This document shows positions 1 through 40,100 of a DNA stretch of 64,000 nt, piece after piece. The stretch comes from Opisthorchis felineus. Taxonomy: Eukaryota; Platyhelminthes; Trematoda; Opisthorchiida; Opisthorchiidae. The notes below the pieces were generated by a model. The model saw nothing but the letters and a program-made list of their open reading frames with translations, was not told the origin of the DNA and did no database searches. Positions within the stretch are counted from its first letter, which is position 1; each line of letters begins with the position of its first letter. A program made the position numbers and the translations under genes. The DNA is taken from assembly GCA_004794785.1 (NCBI GenBank), contig SJOL01008950.1, positions 976,988 to 1,040,987 on the forward strand, written 5' to 3'.

Positions 1-2240
1 AGCTGAATATTGCATGGCGTAAAAGGGTCGATTTTTTGCAGATACTTACTGATGGGACCAAAATTCCTGTAGAACCTCTTGCCTAGGTGTATTACTCTTA
101 ACTCTTCGCCTAGGCCATGCTGTTAGTTATTACGATATTGCCGTAAAAGATGTAGCATGCATTACAACTATCATGCTCCTTTAGTCAATATTATTCAAAA
201 TCTTGAAGATTTGACTTGACCATGTAGTCGTATGTACTCAGTCAGCATCCTCCACTGGGCGAAATCGGTCTGACTTGTTTATATGCCACTACACTCGCAC
301 GTCTGGATTGTCAGAAAAAGGTAACCTACGATACCAACCTGTGGTGTCATACGAACTCTTACGACGAGAGCCGTTTGAATATAGGTTTAAAAAGGCAGTC
401 ATTAGCCTATACCACAAACGCAATTTGGGTCATCCTTTAGAACTATTCATTCAGATTGCGCTTTCATTTCGTTAGCTTCATACGAATGTTGATTGGATTG
501 CAGGTTAATCGGCTCTGCATTTTTCTGTATAACTGTTGGATGTACATGAGAGCTCTACAAAGTAGACATGTCTACTTCAACATAGCCGTGAGTTTTTTAG
601 CTGCTTTGATCAGCTAATCATCCAATTCTCCTCGACTATTATTACTACTCAGATAGTCCTCTGAAGGATTGTGGCTCTCTGTGTTTGCAAATAGCCATTC
701 TAGCAGCCTTCCATCCGGTCGAACTGGAGACCTCTGAAAAAGTGCAGCTTTGCCAGGAAATATATAGAGCTTCATTTGGAATGATTCACTGCAGTTGATG
801 CTTCTGAAAATGTGTCCTATAGATACCGGGCTTTCAGGTCATCGACCGCATCACGAAACAAATTTGCGCCTACTCAGTGACAGGGGAAGCTGAAGACAGT
901 TTTTAGTGGCGTGTCAGTTTTTTAAAGTAAGACACACTCCTGCAACCTAAACACAACCATGACATAAGTTTGCATCTCTCGTACAGTCAAAACCCAAATG
1001 CACAACATATACTGACGGTTGTCAAGGTAAACATGTTTTGTAATGATACTGAGGGCTCCCCAATCATCACTGACCTTTCCTCATGTTCTGGGGTGCTCAT
1101 GTTTTGACTGATTTTATTAATCAAATCAGCCAGTGGTAAACCCAAACAAACCGTTTTTTCATGGTTTTTGAAATACGCATAGTTCATGCTCCTATACCTA
1201 AGCGGTCTTTCCACTGACAAGCTCATCAGTCCGTAGAAGTAGTGTGCGATGGACTCACCTAATTTATGACAACTTTTATCCCGGGAAAGCTGAATCGGCT
1301 TCGAGAATATCTTCATCACTGTTGTTCAAGAACCTCGATCTGCAACATACTTGGGGCAGAGTAAACCACTGGGACCAACTCGATGTGCGAACATTTCGTC
1401 GCGACTTAATTAGCCATGCCTCACATGCCATACTGAATAGCATTTGCAGTATCTGATACCTGAAAAGAATTGGTCCCTGCTGGAAAGTGAAGAAGGCTGA
1501 ATTTGTTGAACTTCTCAAGTCGTTTTGAACATATTTGATGATGATCTTATCATTTTACCGGTCGCGTATGGGGGTGGGACTAGGTGGCCATTGTAAAGGG
1601 CAAGGAGATTTTTCTTGGATAAACGCCACAGAGGGTGCTGCATACTAACGAGCGACATTCTGCAGTGAATCCAACCATACATTCAGCAGACATAAAGTGG
1701 GAAATGGCGGAATATGCGGAACATTCGGAGACTCAGTGAAACTCATGGAACTGATTTCGAGAGAAACTGACTAGTATTACGTCTAATGTTGGTCACCACC
1801 ATGTAGAGTTCGGACTAAACTTTAACTTAACGCACTGAATAGCCTGTAGATATCCAGGCATGTTGCACTGAATGTTGATTTCTCATGGATTATGTTGCAT
1901 TAGGTCCCAGCTTACTTGTTGCATAGAATTGGGAGCTAAATACAGTTCAGCGTGGCAACTGCTTCAATAGAACATTTTAGGCCATCTTCCATTCCGGTCG
2001 TTCCTTTTCGCAAACACGAAGCAGAAGCGAAACCGAACTTTAAGGCTTGTCTGCACTGTTGTCAACTTGGAGTCCGTACTGGCATCCGGCTTTTGGTGCC
2101 AACTTTGAAAGTGACGGGAGGAATTGCGCAAAGTATATTCTGTAAATTTACAGGCTGTCTCTACCCATGGTTTTGAAAATTTGAATACCTATCTGAATCA
2201 TCGTAACTTTCCGCTGTAACTCCTCATCTTTCTCTGTAAG
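1..2240. other. Kinase-gene intron or upstream sequence
   Basis: I searched both strands for exons coding a glycine-rich loop, a VAIK lysine or an HPNIIRLYE-like block and found none. No repeat family from the rest of the window is recognised here. It ends in the pyrimidine-rich acceptor tcctcatctttctctgtaag. Confidence 0.55.
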
Positions 2241-29855
<27,615 letters not shown>

Positions 29856-31655
29856 TTACACCATATTTTAAAGTGCATTTTACAGTTTATCGCAATATTC
29901 AAAGCCATAGATCCCCGCAACTATCTCAAACCCAAACAGGAATTCGCCAAGGTACGGTGACATTCACTGAACAATGCCAGAGGAGCTCCTGTCGGCAGCG
30001 CCTGGTGTTTTTCACTGTTAGTGGATTTGGTGAAATTAGTTCAGTATTATTTTTCGATGAGTGTAGTTGTCCTTATATGTGTGCTTAAATGCAGTAGCTG
30101 TCTCGCATTGCTGGAAAATTTTTTCCTAATCGCGGGGTGCTGGCTAGTGCTATTGGGTGATGCACGGATTTCTAAAAATGGTCAACGCGAATTGTTGATA
30201 ATAAGATTGGTCAGTTTACTTATTTGACCTCAGCGGACCTCACAGTATGTACTGGCAGCGAAGATGGAGAAGAGTGTCTGTCGCCACTGAAGGGAGAGCA
30301 CAATCATGATGACTGTTACACGACTAGGGAAATCGTAACGGTGTTTGTAGATTTGTGTAAATTTGTCCTCATTTGGGAGTGTTCGGTGAAATTTTATCTT
30401 TCGACATATTGTCAGTTCAATTGAGATTTCGTCCTGTAAACGAAGCCAATCTATGCTGAAATCCGATAAGCACAGTAAGCTGTTTCATTCCTATTGAGAA
30501 TCAGAAGCAGCGCACATCTCATGAAACTCCAGGGAGTAAAATTTCCATCTGAAAACTCTTCACCCGAAGAGCTAGCTGAAACGTAACCACATGATATGGA
30601 GTGAATGACGGACGAGTGGTGCTATGTCTTGTCTAAGTGCTGATCAACGGCTCGTGGCCTAGTGTTCAAACTACTAGCAGGAAGGTCGCGAGCTCGAGAG
30701 TCCATGGAGTTTCATATATATATATATACATCATCATCATCATATATACACTGATGATGATTCCCAATAAAAATGAAACAGATGTACACTATTTCTTGGC
30801 TGTTCAGCATAGATTGGCCTCATTTACACGACGAAATCTCAATTGAAAATTTCCGAATCTCATACTAGCAACATTGTCTATTCCTTAATTGTTCATGACG
30901 CACGAAACTTTCACGCTGTTATGTTATCTAGCCATCCCTATGGATGGATGTGAACACTGAATTGCAAGCTTATCCCGAAGCAGAAAGCTTGACAGATCTC
31001 CTCTACACTCCATCAACACCTCAACCCACCACCATCGAAAAATTACGATAGCGGACTTTAATCTCGGCAGTTCGTGGTGACCTACTGTTAACCTTCCTGT
31101 TAATGGAGGAGTGCCCATCACTGCAGAGAGTAGAGCAATCTGAACCGTTAACTCTAGCCCAATAGGCACAAATTCCAGGTTATTACTCGAGAAAGAACAT
31201 TTATACGGCAGGATTGGGATAGTTTTATTGATAATGCATGGATGAACCCTCAGTGAGGTTCGCACTGCAGGGCCATAAAATGTGGAATTAATCGTTTGTA
31301 AAGGTCATTATCACTAATCGGAATGTCAGACCGTTCAGGCATTCCTCGAACTGGGTGATTCACGACTTACCCGTATTAGCACCACAGAAAGTAACACCAG
31401 TAATGCAACTGATGCTTCACTGCTGTACAACCATAGAAACTCATTTTAAAAGGCCCTAGGGGAGAAGAAACAGTTGATAGGGAGGTAACCAGTTTGAGCA
31501 TATCGCAGTAATTTTCCGAATGGTAACTCAAACAAGGTGGATGGTAACCAACAACAAGAACACTAATGGCATCACTGACACTCAACCAGGAGATCCCCTA
31601 TCTGTCTGCGACCGATGGTATTTCCTTATATCAATGAGAGCCAATCAATGTATCG
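29856..31655. other. 3' flank of the kinase gene
   Basis: This presumably holds the 3'UTR, but no convincing poly(A) signal is seen close to the stop. It contains SINE family B at 30623-30850. Confidence 0.45.
30623..30850 (+). repeat. tRNA-derived SINE, family B
   Basis: The head tgtctaagtgctgatcaacgg and aggtcgcgagctcgagagtc is interrupted by (TA)n and (CAT)n at 30714-30750. The body gattcccaataaaaatgaaac and ...cagcatagattggcctcatt follows, ending ctcaattgaaaat. The AATAAA here (about 30768) belongs to the repeat. Confidence 0.72.
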
Positions 31656-31837
31656 CTCAGCTGTAGCACCCTTTCGGTGGCTAACTGCCATGCCATCAGA
31701 AGGAAGCACGAGGACTGAGATACTGCCAGGCTGCCCAAGCCCAGACAGGAGAAGTCAAGAGGCAGAGGTTGGGTTTGAAACACGGACCTTCGGGTCAGTA
31801 AATTCGCACTGTAACCACTGAGCCATCTCGCCCCCCT
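31656..31837 (-). repeat. tRNA-derived SINE, family A
   Basis: This second copy begins GGGGGCGAGATGGCTCAGTG, with a decayed B box (GTTTCAAACCC). It ends in the same CACCGAAAGGGTGCTACAGC. It lies between the kinase gene and the methyltransferase exon. Confidence 0.82.
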
Positions 31838-32147
31838 TTCGACCTACTCTGTTCTGACGATCAGTCGGATCCGCTGACTCATTGAAAAAACGGTCAATCG
31901 GTACACCCATAAACCCGCCGATTAATACTAACATCAATAACACTAAACGACCATTTGCAGAACCCAATAGCAAGGTATAAGATAGCTTATTGCATCCTTT
32001 ATTTCGTAAGTCGGTGTACAAAAATACAACGGCATGGCAAAAGCGCCATTGTGCCTCTACTAATTCCAGAGTCATTACCTTGCCCACTGCTCTAATTGAC
32101 ACCAACAATCAGGTATGACCACTGCTATTGAGATTGTCCCGTCTTGT

Positions 32148-32984
32148 TTAGACTGAGGTTCTCTGGACGTAGAGGAATATCTTGATTCCACGGTTAGGGA
32201 CCGGTCGGGCCAGAATTCGACAACCGGCTAGACGAGGTTTGGTATTGACCAAACACTTGCAGGTTAACTCCAGTTCATCATTAGTCAATGGGTAAAACTG
32301 TATTACACATTGTCCACCCGGCCTGAGTATTCTGGCGATGTCTCCAGTGATGGCTTTCGCCGGGTACGTGGGTTTAATCGTAGATGATGTCAACCATTGT
32401 AGGAAAGATATGGACAATATGAAATCCATACAAGCATCACGCACAGGAACCACAGGGGGTTGCCGTTTGACAAGATCACAGTGTATTCTATTTGAGCCAT
32501 CACCTGGTAGACTGGAACTTGGCAAATCAATACCAATAGAAAAAACAGAGTTACTCTCCAGTACCGATCCGATTGGGGCAAGTGCGTGCATAGAACCACA
32601 GCCAAGGTCAAGTAGGGCACGCGCAGAGGAAGTGGCAGTAGACAAACCCAAACAAACTTCCAATGCAAACAGATAAATTGCTATCTGGATTTCAGTTCTA
32701 GTAGTGTGCATCTGCAAAACTTGATCCCGATAATCAAGTTTTTGTTGTCTGGCATATTCCGCACGTCGTATTGGGGGCAGTGAATGACGTCTTCTTACAA
32801 AATGTTGAGATTCCGCAGCAAAGTGTACTTCCAAATGTTTTGTGGCGTCTTCAAAGTGCGGTGGCAAATGAACTGGTAAACCTTCACACAACGGAACAAC
32901 AAGGATAGATTGGTGGTTTCTTAGAGCTGGCGAACTGATAGCTCGTCTAAAGACAGCGGACAGCAAACACTTAACGTTGCGAAC
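32148..32984 (-). CDS. BUD23-like 18S rRNA (guanine-N7) methyltransferase, main exon (5' partial)
   Basis: This is a class I SAM-dependent methyltransferase. BUD23 methylates a guanine of 18S rRNA during small-subunit maturation. From about 278 codons I see TRTEIQIA, motif I ALLDLGCGSM, the acidic strand end SIGIDL, ILSISFLQWL, PTYPAKAITG, and CVIQFYPLTNDELEL. The order and spacing match BUD23, where the same places read IQ, DVGCGSG, GID, SISAVQWL, NPAKRL and LQLYPEN. Motif I has Met where BUD23 has Gly. The exon begins after a good acceptor (ttctctttttcttttag) and has no early Met, so the start lies on an upstream exon; a possible one is 33070-33039. It ends at TAA 32148-32150, with AATAAA (- strand) at 31998-32003. 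It could instead be a BUD23 paralogue or a decaying copy. Confidence 0.6.
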   Translation of the reverse strand, partial: VRNVKCLLSAVFRRAISSPALRNHQSILVVPLCEGLPVHLPPHFEDATKHLEVHFAAESQHFVRRRHSLPPIRRAEYARQQKLDYRDQVLQMHTTRTEIQIAIYLFALEVCLGLSTATSSARALLDLGCGSMHALAPIGSVLESNSVFSIGIDLPSSSLPGDGSNRIHCDLVKRQPPVVPVRDACMDFILSISFLQWLTSSTIKPTYPAKAITGDIARILRPGGQCVIQFYPLTNDELELTCKCLVNTKPRLAGCRILARPVPNRGIKIFLYVQRTSV

Positions 32985-34079
32985 CTAAAAGAAAAAGAGA
33001 AGAGTTTTTGAATATAACAAGCTGAAATGAACACATACCACTGTAACGAGCACTCCCAATCAGTAATCATGGAGTAATAGACAGAAAAATCACCATGGTA
33101 CAAAAACTATCGAGTTTCTTGTATTCAACAGGGACTTCACCTTTCTCATTTCTAACTCTTATCCTTCGGAAAGGTTTGTTGATCACCGTGTGTAGAAATT
33201 AGGCAGCACGCCAAAACATGATTCAGAAACACAGACCTGATTGACTACACTCCTGTTTGCCTCTCGCAAAACAGAGTCAGATAGTCCTTCCGTACAATAA
33301 AACCCCATGAACTGGAAACAATCGCTCTCTTCTATATATTTTCCATTCGTAAGTTAGCGCGTGTTCCTCCCAAACCCTGAATTCACCTGTAGTTCTGTGC
33401 GGAAACAGTGGCTGTAACGCGCAGGATAACAGAATGTTCCCGGATGTTTTGTTGTTCGCCTTCAATAGAACGTAGGTTTGTGAAAGCTACAATCAGATCC
33501 CGAAAATCTTAGCCAACCTAACTTAATTAAGACTTGCCACATCAGCGTAGGAGAATCAGCCATGTGATTCCTTAGTTGGCAGCTCCAGGCTATTAACTGT
33601 GGTTGTTCGAAAGGTCCGTGATTTCAGGTTAAACAATAGAAGCCCAGCTGAAAAAGGCTAGTATAATTGCCAACCGAAAATGGCATTCAAGTCATATTAC
33701 CTCACAGGGTTTGATGTGGTCCTCTGCACTTCTGTGGGTGGCAACAGTGTCGGTTGGGCGGCGCTTCAGGTGTGCTTGTTCTCTAGTCAGACTGAATGCA
33801 ATGTAGTGCAGAATAATTAGCAGCGTTCCTTTACTGCCACGCTCCGACCAACTGGACGGCTACTACAGGCAGAGACGGTTCGTCCAAAAACGTCCAAGTA
33901 GTAACGTTTGTGATATATCAGACTACTTATGAGTAGGCAAACGTTTGTCTGTTTACTCCCTGAATGTATCCTAAATACGAAATTCCGTTCATGCTACCGC
34001 GTCTCCCGTAGGCGAAGACCTGAAGCTCGCTCAGCCGTTGTGGTGACATACGTGCAAACTGGGCCTCAATCACTCCCCT
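32985..34079. other. Region upstream of the methyltransferase exon
   Basis: A possible 5' exon lies at 33070-33039 (minus; ATG followed by 10 codons and the donor gtatgt). It would need the alternative acceptor ending ctatcag inside the main exon to keep frame. Nothing else is recognised. Confidence 0.35.
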
Positions 34080-36290
34080 TAAAATCAGGGACGCACTGCA
34101 TATAGGCTGTTGGGATGTCCGTACTCTGCTTGGCGTGGAAAATCTCTGTTTACCAGTTTGACATGGCACAACTTTCAGGAACACGGATTCCTGTTTTCGA
34201 TTCACAACTCGTCAAAGTACCACGAGTGGAAATCTACTACTAGCTGAACAGAAGCGGCCAAAATGGTAACTCTGGCCTTTACGGTGTGGCTGTAGCACTT
34301 CGCAAACGCGCCCACGACGTTTCACTCTCTTGGGAGCCACCATCGTCCAGGATTGGGACAGTTCCTGTCAAAGGCTCCCCAGTGAACTTGACTGTCATAA
34401 CCGTATAGGTCCTCACTTCTTCATCGGACCACTATGTCAAAGTAAACCTCCACAATAAACTACAAAGAAGGACCAACCGCACACCCAACCGCGTCCTCCG
34501 GATGGTTTCTGGCGCTCGGAATGCGAGAACGGACGCTTCAACCGATGCCACCCATCGCATCTTTGGAAAGTTCACCTTAAGACAACGCTGCGAAAACGGC
34601 GATCAACTGTGCCGTCTTCGACTCGTAATATCCAGCACACGTTTCCAGAGTCCAAGGAGGCATCTGCTCACCAGCTATTCCAATGACGGTTGCACTGCTT
34701 CCCAAATGGACTACATCCCGGTGGCAACCGAATTGGCACCGTCTGTTGAAGATTGTAGGTCCAACTGCGAAGGACAAAGGAGAACAAATGTGGTTCAGAC
34801 CGTACTCTTGTGAGTTCAAATTATGCACTTCGTCTCACCGCCCTGCACGAACCACGACCTACAAAACGGGTCAAAGAGGAGCACCCTCAAGAGTCTGAAA
34901 GTATCTCCAACTCTCGAATGTGATCACCAGTCAGCTTGCCGCCAAGCTGCCACTTCCAATCTACATCAAAGAATGCTGGCTCTGTCTAAAGGCATCCATG
35001 CAACAGGCCGCTGCATCGAATCATGAATTTACATCTCACAACATACTGAGTGCATCTCCGAAAGGACCACCCAGCTCTCTCAGCAAGCTACCTGGGCGGG
35101 CATCGCCAAAGCTCCCAATTTCATCAGCCTAAGTCGCCAGGCTACCCGTTCTGCCCGAAAAGATTACAAGGACCACTAATCAGAAATGGAGTCCAGTACG
35201 GAAACAGCTGAAAATGTCGGTGAGTATTGGCATCTTTCCCGGCTACTAAGCCGAGCTTCAGGTAAACGGAAAGGTTAGCAAAATAAACTTTGAAACGTTG
35301 ACGGTCACCCAATAACGGAATATCAGGCAAAATCGAAGAGGTGAACTGAACACTTCAGCTCCCCACTCAATCGTCCATCCACCCATCAACTACCCACCCA
35401 CCATAGACACCATACACACGACTACGCCATCGACTGCGACGCCCCTGACCACGTTGAATCGATAATCAAGCTATCAAGAAACAAAAATCCCCCAGGTAAA
35501 TGCAGTATTCCCGTGGAAATCGAAGTGTGAGTTAATTACACTGCTGATGGGCCATTCGGGACGGATGGTTAAGTGTTCAAACTACCAGTCGGGAGGTCGC
35601 GGTTTCGAGAATCCATGAGGTTTCGTGAGATGGGCGCTGCTGATAGTTCCCAATGAGGATGAAACAGCTGCACAGTGCTTCTAGGCTTTTCAGCATAGAT
35701 GGGCTTCAATTACAGGACAAAAACTCAATTGAAAAAATACAAAGTCTGCTTCCCAATAATCCTAACACCTCTTCCGCTCAACGTAGAAAGTCAAAGTGAT
35801 CTCGTCTCTCTGGGGTATCTTTCTAGTGCTACCGGTACCCAAAATGTCGACAGAACAGTTTGTGAGGACTACCGGGATAGATAGATATCGCAACCAAAAT
35901 CGTTGTCATATTACTGTAGTATCGCCTCAGAGAAGCGAGAGTCTCACATCAAATTGAATCAGAGGGTCTTCCAGGTAAGAAGAGGTTGCGTTGACCAAGG
36001 ATACACACTACACTGTGTCCTGGAACACAGCTACAAGTTACAGCAACAAACTACCGCTTGCTACCTTGACTTCCGAGCATCATTTGAATTGGTCAGGAGG
36101 GAGTGATTTTGGTCTAGCTCGAAAACTGATGACGTGCCAGATAAGCTACTGAATCTCATCAGAATCTGACACTGAGGTACAGAGGCCTGCATCCGAGTAT
36201 ATAGAGAAGAGACTACGGCGTTTTCTGTAAACCTGTGTTTGGCAAGGTTGCCCACTTTGCACGCCCTCAGCAGTTCCCCTGGAGTACCAA
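34080..36290 (+). mobile_element. Second-family RTE-like LINE, with a SINE inserted in it
   Basis: From about 34110 the frame reads WDVRTLLG, then GLYGVAVALRKRAHD and later ENGDQLCRLRLVISSTRF and SNDGCTASQMDYI, an APE-type endonuclease. After the linker, RT pieces follow: NKNPPGKCSIPVEI, DRTVCEDYR, RGCVDQGYTLHCVLEH, ACYLDFRASFE. A SINE copy (35521-35736) interrupts the element just after PVEI. The copy has many stops and frameshifts and fades out before the YADD motif. Confidence 0.78.
35521..35736 (+). repeat. tRNA-derived SINE, family B (inserted in LINE)
   Basis: The head is tRNA-like (ctgatgggccattcgggacgg...; B-box region gggaggtcgcggtttcgaga). The body carries gttcccaatgaggatgaaac and cagcatagatgggcttcaat and ends aactcaattgaaaa. 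The same blocks occur at 30623-30850, and the head also occurs at 17021-17125. Confidence 0.75.
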
Positions 36291-36871
36291 TAAGTTATAC
36301 CAAATGGACCAGCAGAGAATCGCGTAGTTACGCAAAGCAACAGTCCAAGAACAAACACAAAATTTTTGCGGTTAGATAAGCTTCTACCCGTCAGCTGAAG
36401 AAAACATTCCCAAATGATTATTATTCCCTCAATGGTAAACACCCCTTTTAGAAACTGGACATTTACTCCAGTGTGGACCATCACGAGGAAGAGGAGCATT
36501 AGGCTTCAAAGGAGTGAAGCACATCGATGGAAGTTTGTGTCGGAGTCTTCGAGATAGTTCACGATTGTACATGCGCGGTTACGGTCAATGGAAAGGCGAA
36601 GCCCTGGTTGTGAGCCTGCAGCATCTTATAATTCACCAAAGTACCATCCATGGCTTAACAAAAAAACATACAACTTTGTACTCAGGCTGTTTCATTTTCA
36701 AAGATTTATGAATGATGACTGACACGTTGTACCACAAAACTTATTGCACGAAGATCCTCTAGGGTCTGCAGTATCGTCCCACCAGCTGTTTATGAGGTCC
36801 CGTAGGTTTTCCACCTTGAGAATTCAAGATAATGGACACACAAGAAAAGCTCTTCAGAGTCAAACACGATC

Positions 36872-37105
36872 AAGAGTTCGCGAAGTGCACGCATTTGTAA
36901 ACTAATTCCAGTTTTAGCAGGGGACTCCACTCAGCTAAATTTCTCTTTTACGCTATTTTTCAATTGAATGTACTACAAATGAGTGTATTTTGCGAACTGC
37001 GTCCAGGTTCGGTTCAAGGAGAATATAACGTTGATGAATCCCAAGAAGGGCGAAACTGTTCGTAGGCTGCTGAAGAGTTTCGAACAATCTGAGTAGTGTG
37101 ATCAA
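36872..37105 (+). repeat. Hammerhead-repeat family, copy 7
   Basis: An arm tcgcgaagtgcacgcatttg (36875) and an inverted arm ending caaatgagtgtattttgcga (about 36975-36994) precede a hammerhead at 37028-37071. The hammerhead has TTGATGA in place of CTGATGA, stem II TCCC/GGGC, intact GAAA and C at the cut site (37061). Confidence 0.66.
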
Positions 37106-40100
37106 TAATTGTTTTTCTGCCAACAAAAATCAGACACGTGAATTCAAACTAGAGAAATCCGTTCTAAGAGAGGGTAGTCTCAAGGAAAATCTACAAGCTA
37201 GGCCAGCGTCCTCCACAAAACAAAAACCCAGGACTTTGTCCCTCAAAGAGCAATTCAGTTTCCCGAAGAAAGCCTGGGGGCAAAAAAAATCGAGTTTCGA
37301 GGAGCTGGTGGCAATTTCCGGATACAACGGTCCAAATTTTCAGATGATCTGTGGATAGATTCATCGTTTGAACCGAAATCCTAAGACATAAAAACCGGTG
37401 GGGAAAAACCACAACCACAAAAAGATCATTCAGTTTCAAGTAAGACTAAATATCGTACGAGACCACGTCGTCGATTTGCACAGTGTTGTTGGGTGTGCCA
37501 ACGAACGAAAATCAGGGGCTGTCTGGAGTCCACACGTTCACGTCGATCATCGAACCATTTCTATCAAGGCACCATATTTACCACACAAAAGGAAAACCCT
37601 GGTGATCGATTACCGATCAAAGTGTAGACCGTACAATGTCGCCAGCGACACAACCACCGGGTGTATTTCTTCAGACTGTTGGTGGGCCCAATGCGAGTTG
37701 AACTTGATTCGGCTTCGGAGTTTTAACGGTTCCCAGAAATAGCGTTTATAAACAACGGTCGAACCACCGAAGCAAGCTGTCAAAAACATATCCTTATGTT
37801 GTCCTTGAGAAACAGTGATATACACATTGGAATCCACAAGTAGAGTGAAATGGCAAACATCCTTCGCATCTGGTAGGTACACTGACCTCGCAAAAAAAAC
37901 CTCCCATTAAAATTAACTTAACCACCAAGATATGCAAGACAGTCCAAAACTTCCAGTGATACCTTTGAAAATGAAGGCCATACCGGTGCAGAAATTGACA
38001 TTACTTGTAAGCATAAAGTAACATCGACTGAAAGAATGGAAACAGAAACAATGAAACGGGATATGTGCAGACTGCCTCAAGGCGACCGTTATTCATGTGG
38101 AATTAAGCTGCGTTCACTACGGGAGAAATGGTTCAAAGACACATGCTGCAAATGGGGACTACAATTATTGAGTGCCCCATCAACGGCTCATTAGTACAAA
38201 TTAGATGGGATCGCTGAATCCACCGCTCTATCAGCTCAGTTTAGCACATCGCTATCCGACAACTCAAGTGGCATGGTGCGCCGTGCCTCTGTTCTCCTAA
38301 ATGCCAGATGCACTGGTGTCAAATATGCCGGGCCGACATTTCCTCAAAGTCATAGAGATCACCCGCAGTCAAACAGGGAAAGATGGGCTATAATGGCGCT
38401 TGTTGCGAAGGCAAGTACTAGTTAGGCTTTGACCTTACTGTGTAATCTAATGATACGAAAGAAAAGATGAAATTCATCGCCACCTACATAGCATGATATC
38501 AAACCACATTCTAAACTGGAAGGTTGAGTTCTAAGTCTCGAATAGTAATCATAACAGGGAAGGTGCAAGTGAGGCTCCATAGTATTAGTCCTGAAAAGCA
38601 ATCTACTACGCGGTTTGTCCTGATGACTGCCTTCATCCGATGAGTCCCAATCAAAAGCAACCGCGGAACAGGTTGCCTTTAAGAGGTGACCACGCTGTCT
38701 GTCTATCATAAACATTTTCAAATATAGGCCTCACTGGCTTGGTGCTTATCAGTTTCTCCAGGGAGATTGCAAAAGGTAAAATTAGATAAACTTTCCAAGT
38801 AATCAAATTTGCCAAAGAATTCGGCACATCTGTGTAACATTTATTGGGAACCAACCTTATTTTTGGTTTGAATCACGTGACAGTCAGCTTCGCTCACCTC
38901 GTGGTCACTGTTTTTTACCTGAAGGTCCTGTCTGCACGTCCACTTCATCGCTATCCGTGGTTGCAAACCGTGTACATCGTGCCAAGTATGTAGGGGCACC
39001 CAAGCAGGTATATAGGTCAAAATGCGGTCTTTTCCTCATAGGTTTTTCATCATCTCCACAACCGTATATGGCATGACAATCCATGAATTTGGCTGTACAG
39101 TACTGCGAAGGTATCGTAATCACCAGATCAGTTGCTTGTTTGTTAGCTTTCTGCCTGGCGTAGTTTGGGTATGCATTGTGCTACCGAACTCAGCTCTGTG
39201 CGTGGTCAAGACTATCTCCAGGAAAGTCAGTCTACTGGTGAACGGTGAAACTGTACACCTAACGGAGGACGAGATAATTACCTAGCCAAATGCGCGGAGC
39301 GGGACAGGAATCAGCAACAAGCATGTGGTTGGACCACGAAAGGCCCAGTCACACGAAGTACTTAGGCCTTTTCGAGATTCGTCAGGATGGTGTAGAGGAA
39401 AAAGGTCGGGTTACATTTGATTTAGCAGTTTCAGGATATTGATTTCAGGCGTGCGTCCGCAGACAAGTCTTACGCAGCCGATGTATTCGAGTGTGCAAGA
39501 GTGCTTCTTTGTTTCGCTTTTGTTCTCTTTGAAAAGTCCTTCATTGGGAATGAGGGAATTTACGAAAAAAGCATACATCCTACTTGCATCAGAGTATTCA
39601 TGGGAAGAACCCGTCGGTTCAAGGTGTTCCCGCATTCGAGTTGTGGCTTCTAATTACTGTTCATGCCATACACTCGGGTGTACATGTTCACATATGAACC
39701 CATACGCATGAGCGACACGTCCTTCACTTTGATTGAGTTGATTGTTCGTGCTGTGCTTTTTTGCCAGCACACACATTGCATGCGCCGCACTGCAAGCTCG
39801 GTAAACGGTACATTAGCAATTTACCTTCGTTCTGATACTTTATAGCCCCCAGATCGGGTGGTACGGTGTCAGAAAAAAATGCACACCGTACGAACCATCA
39901 ATCAGCCGACACAGCTTTTTTCGTTTGTTCACTATAGAGATAAGGAGTGGGTACCCATCAGGATAAAATAGATGCCTGTTTTTATTTCTCTGTCTATTGA
40001 AAACATACCTTCAAAAAAGAGTCTCTAGGGTCCCTAAGCTCAAGGGCCGGAGGTGCTCATTCCAAAAGGGCGATTTATTCTACAAGTATCACCGGGCATC

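Noticed and set aside
1952..2176. Open frame just before the first kinase exon
   Set aside because: It has no kinase N-lobe motif and no donor that would join to 2241 in frame.
37098..37358. 86-codon plus-strand frame rich in Lys and Ser
   Set aside because: It starts inside the 3' end of a hammerhead repeat and has no convincing acceptor, donor or domain.
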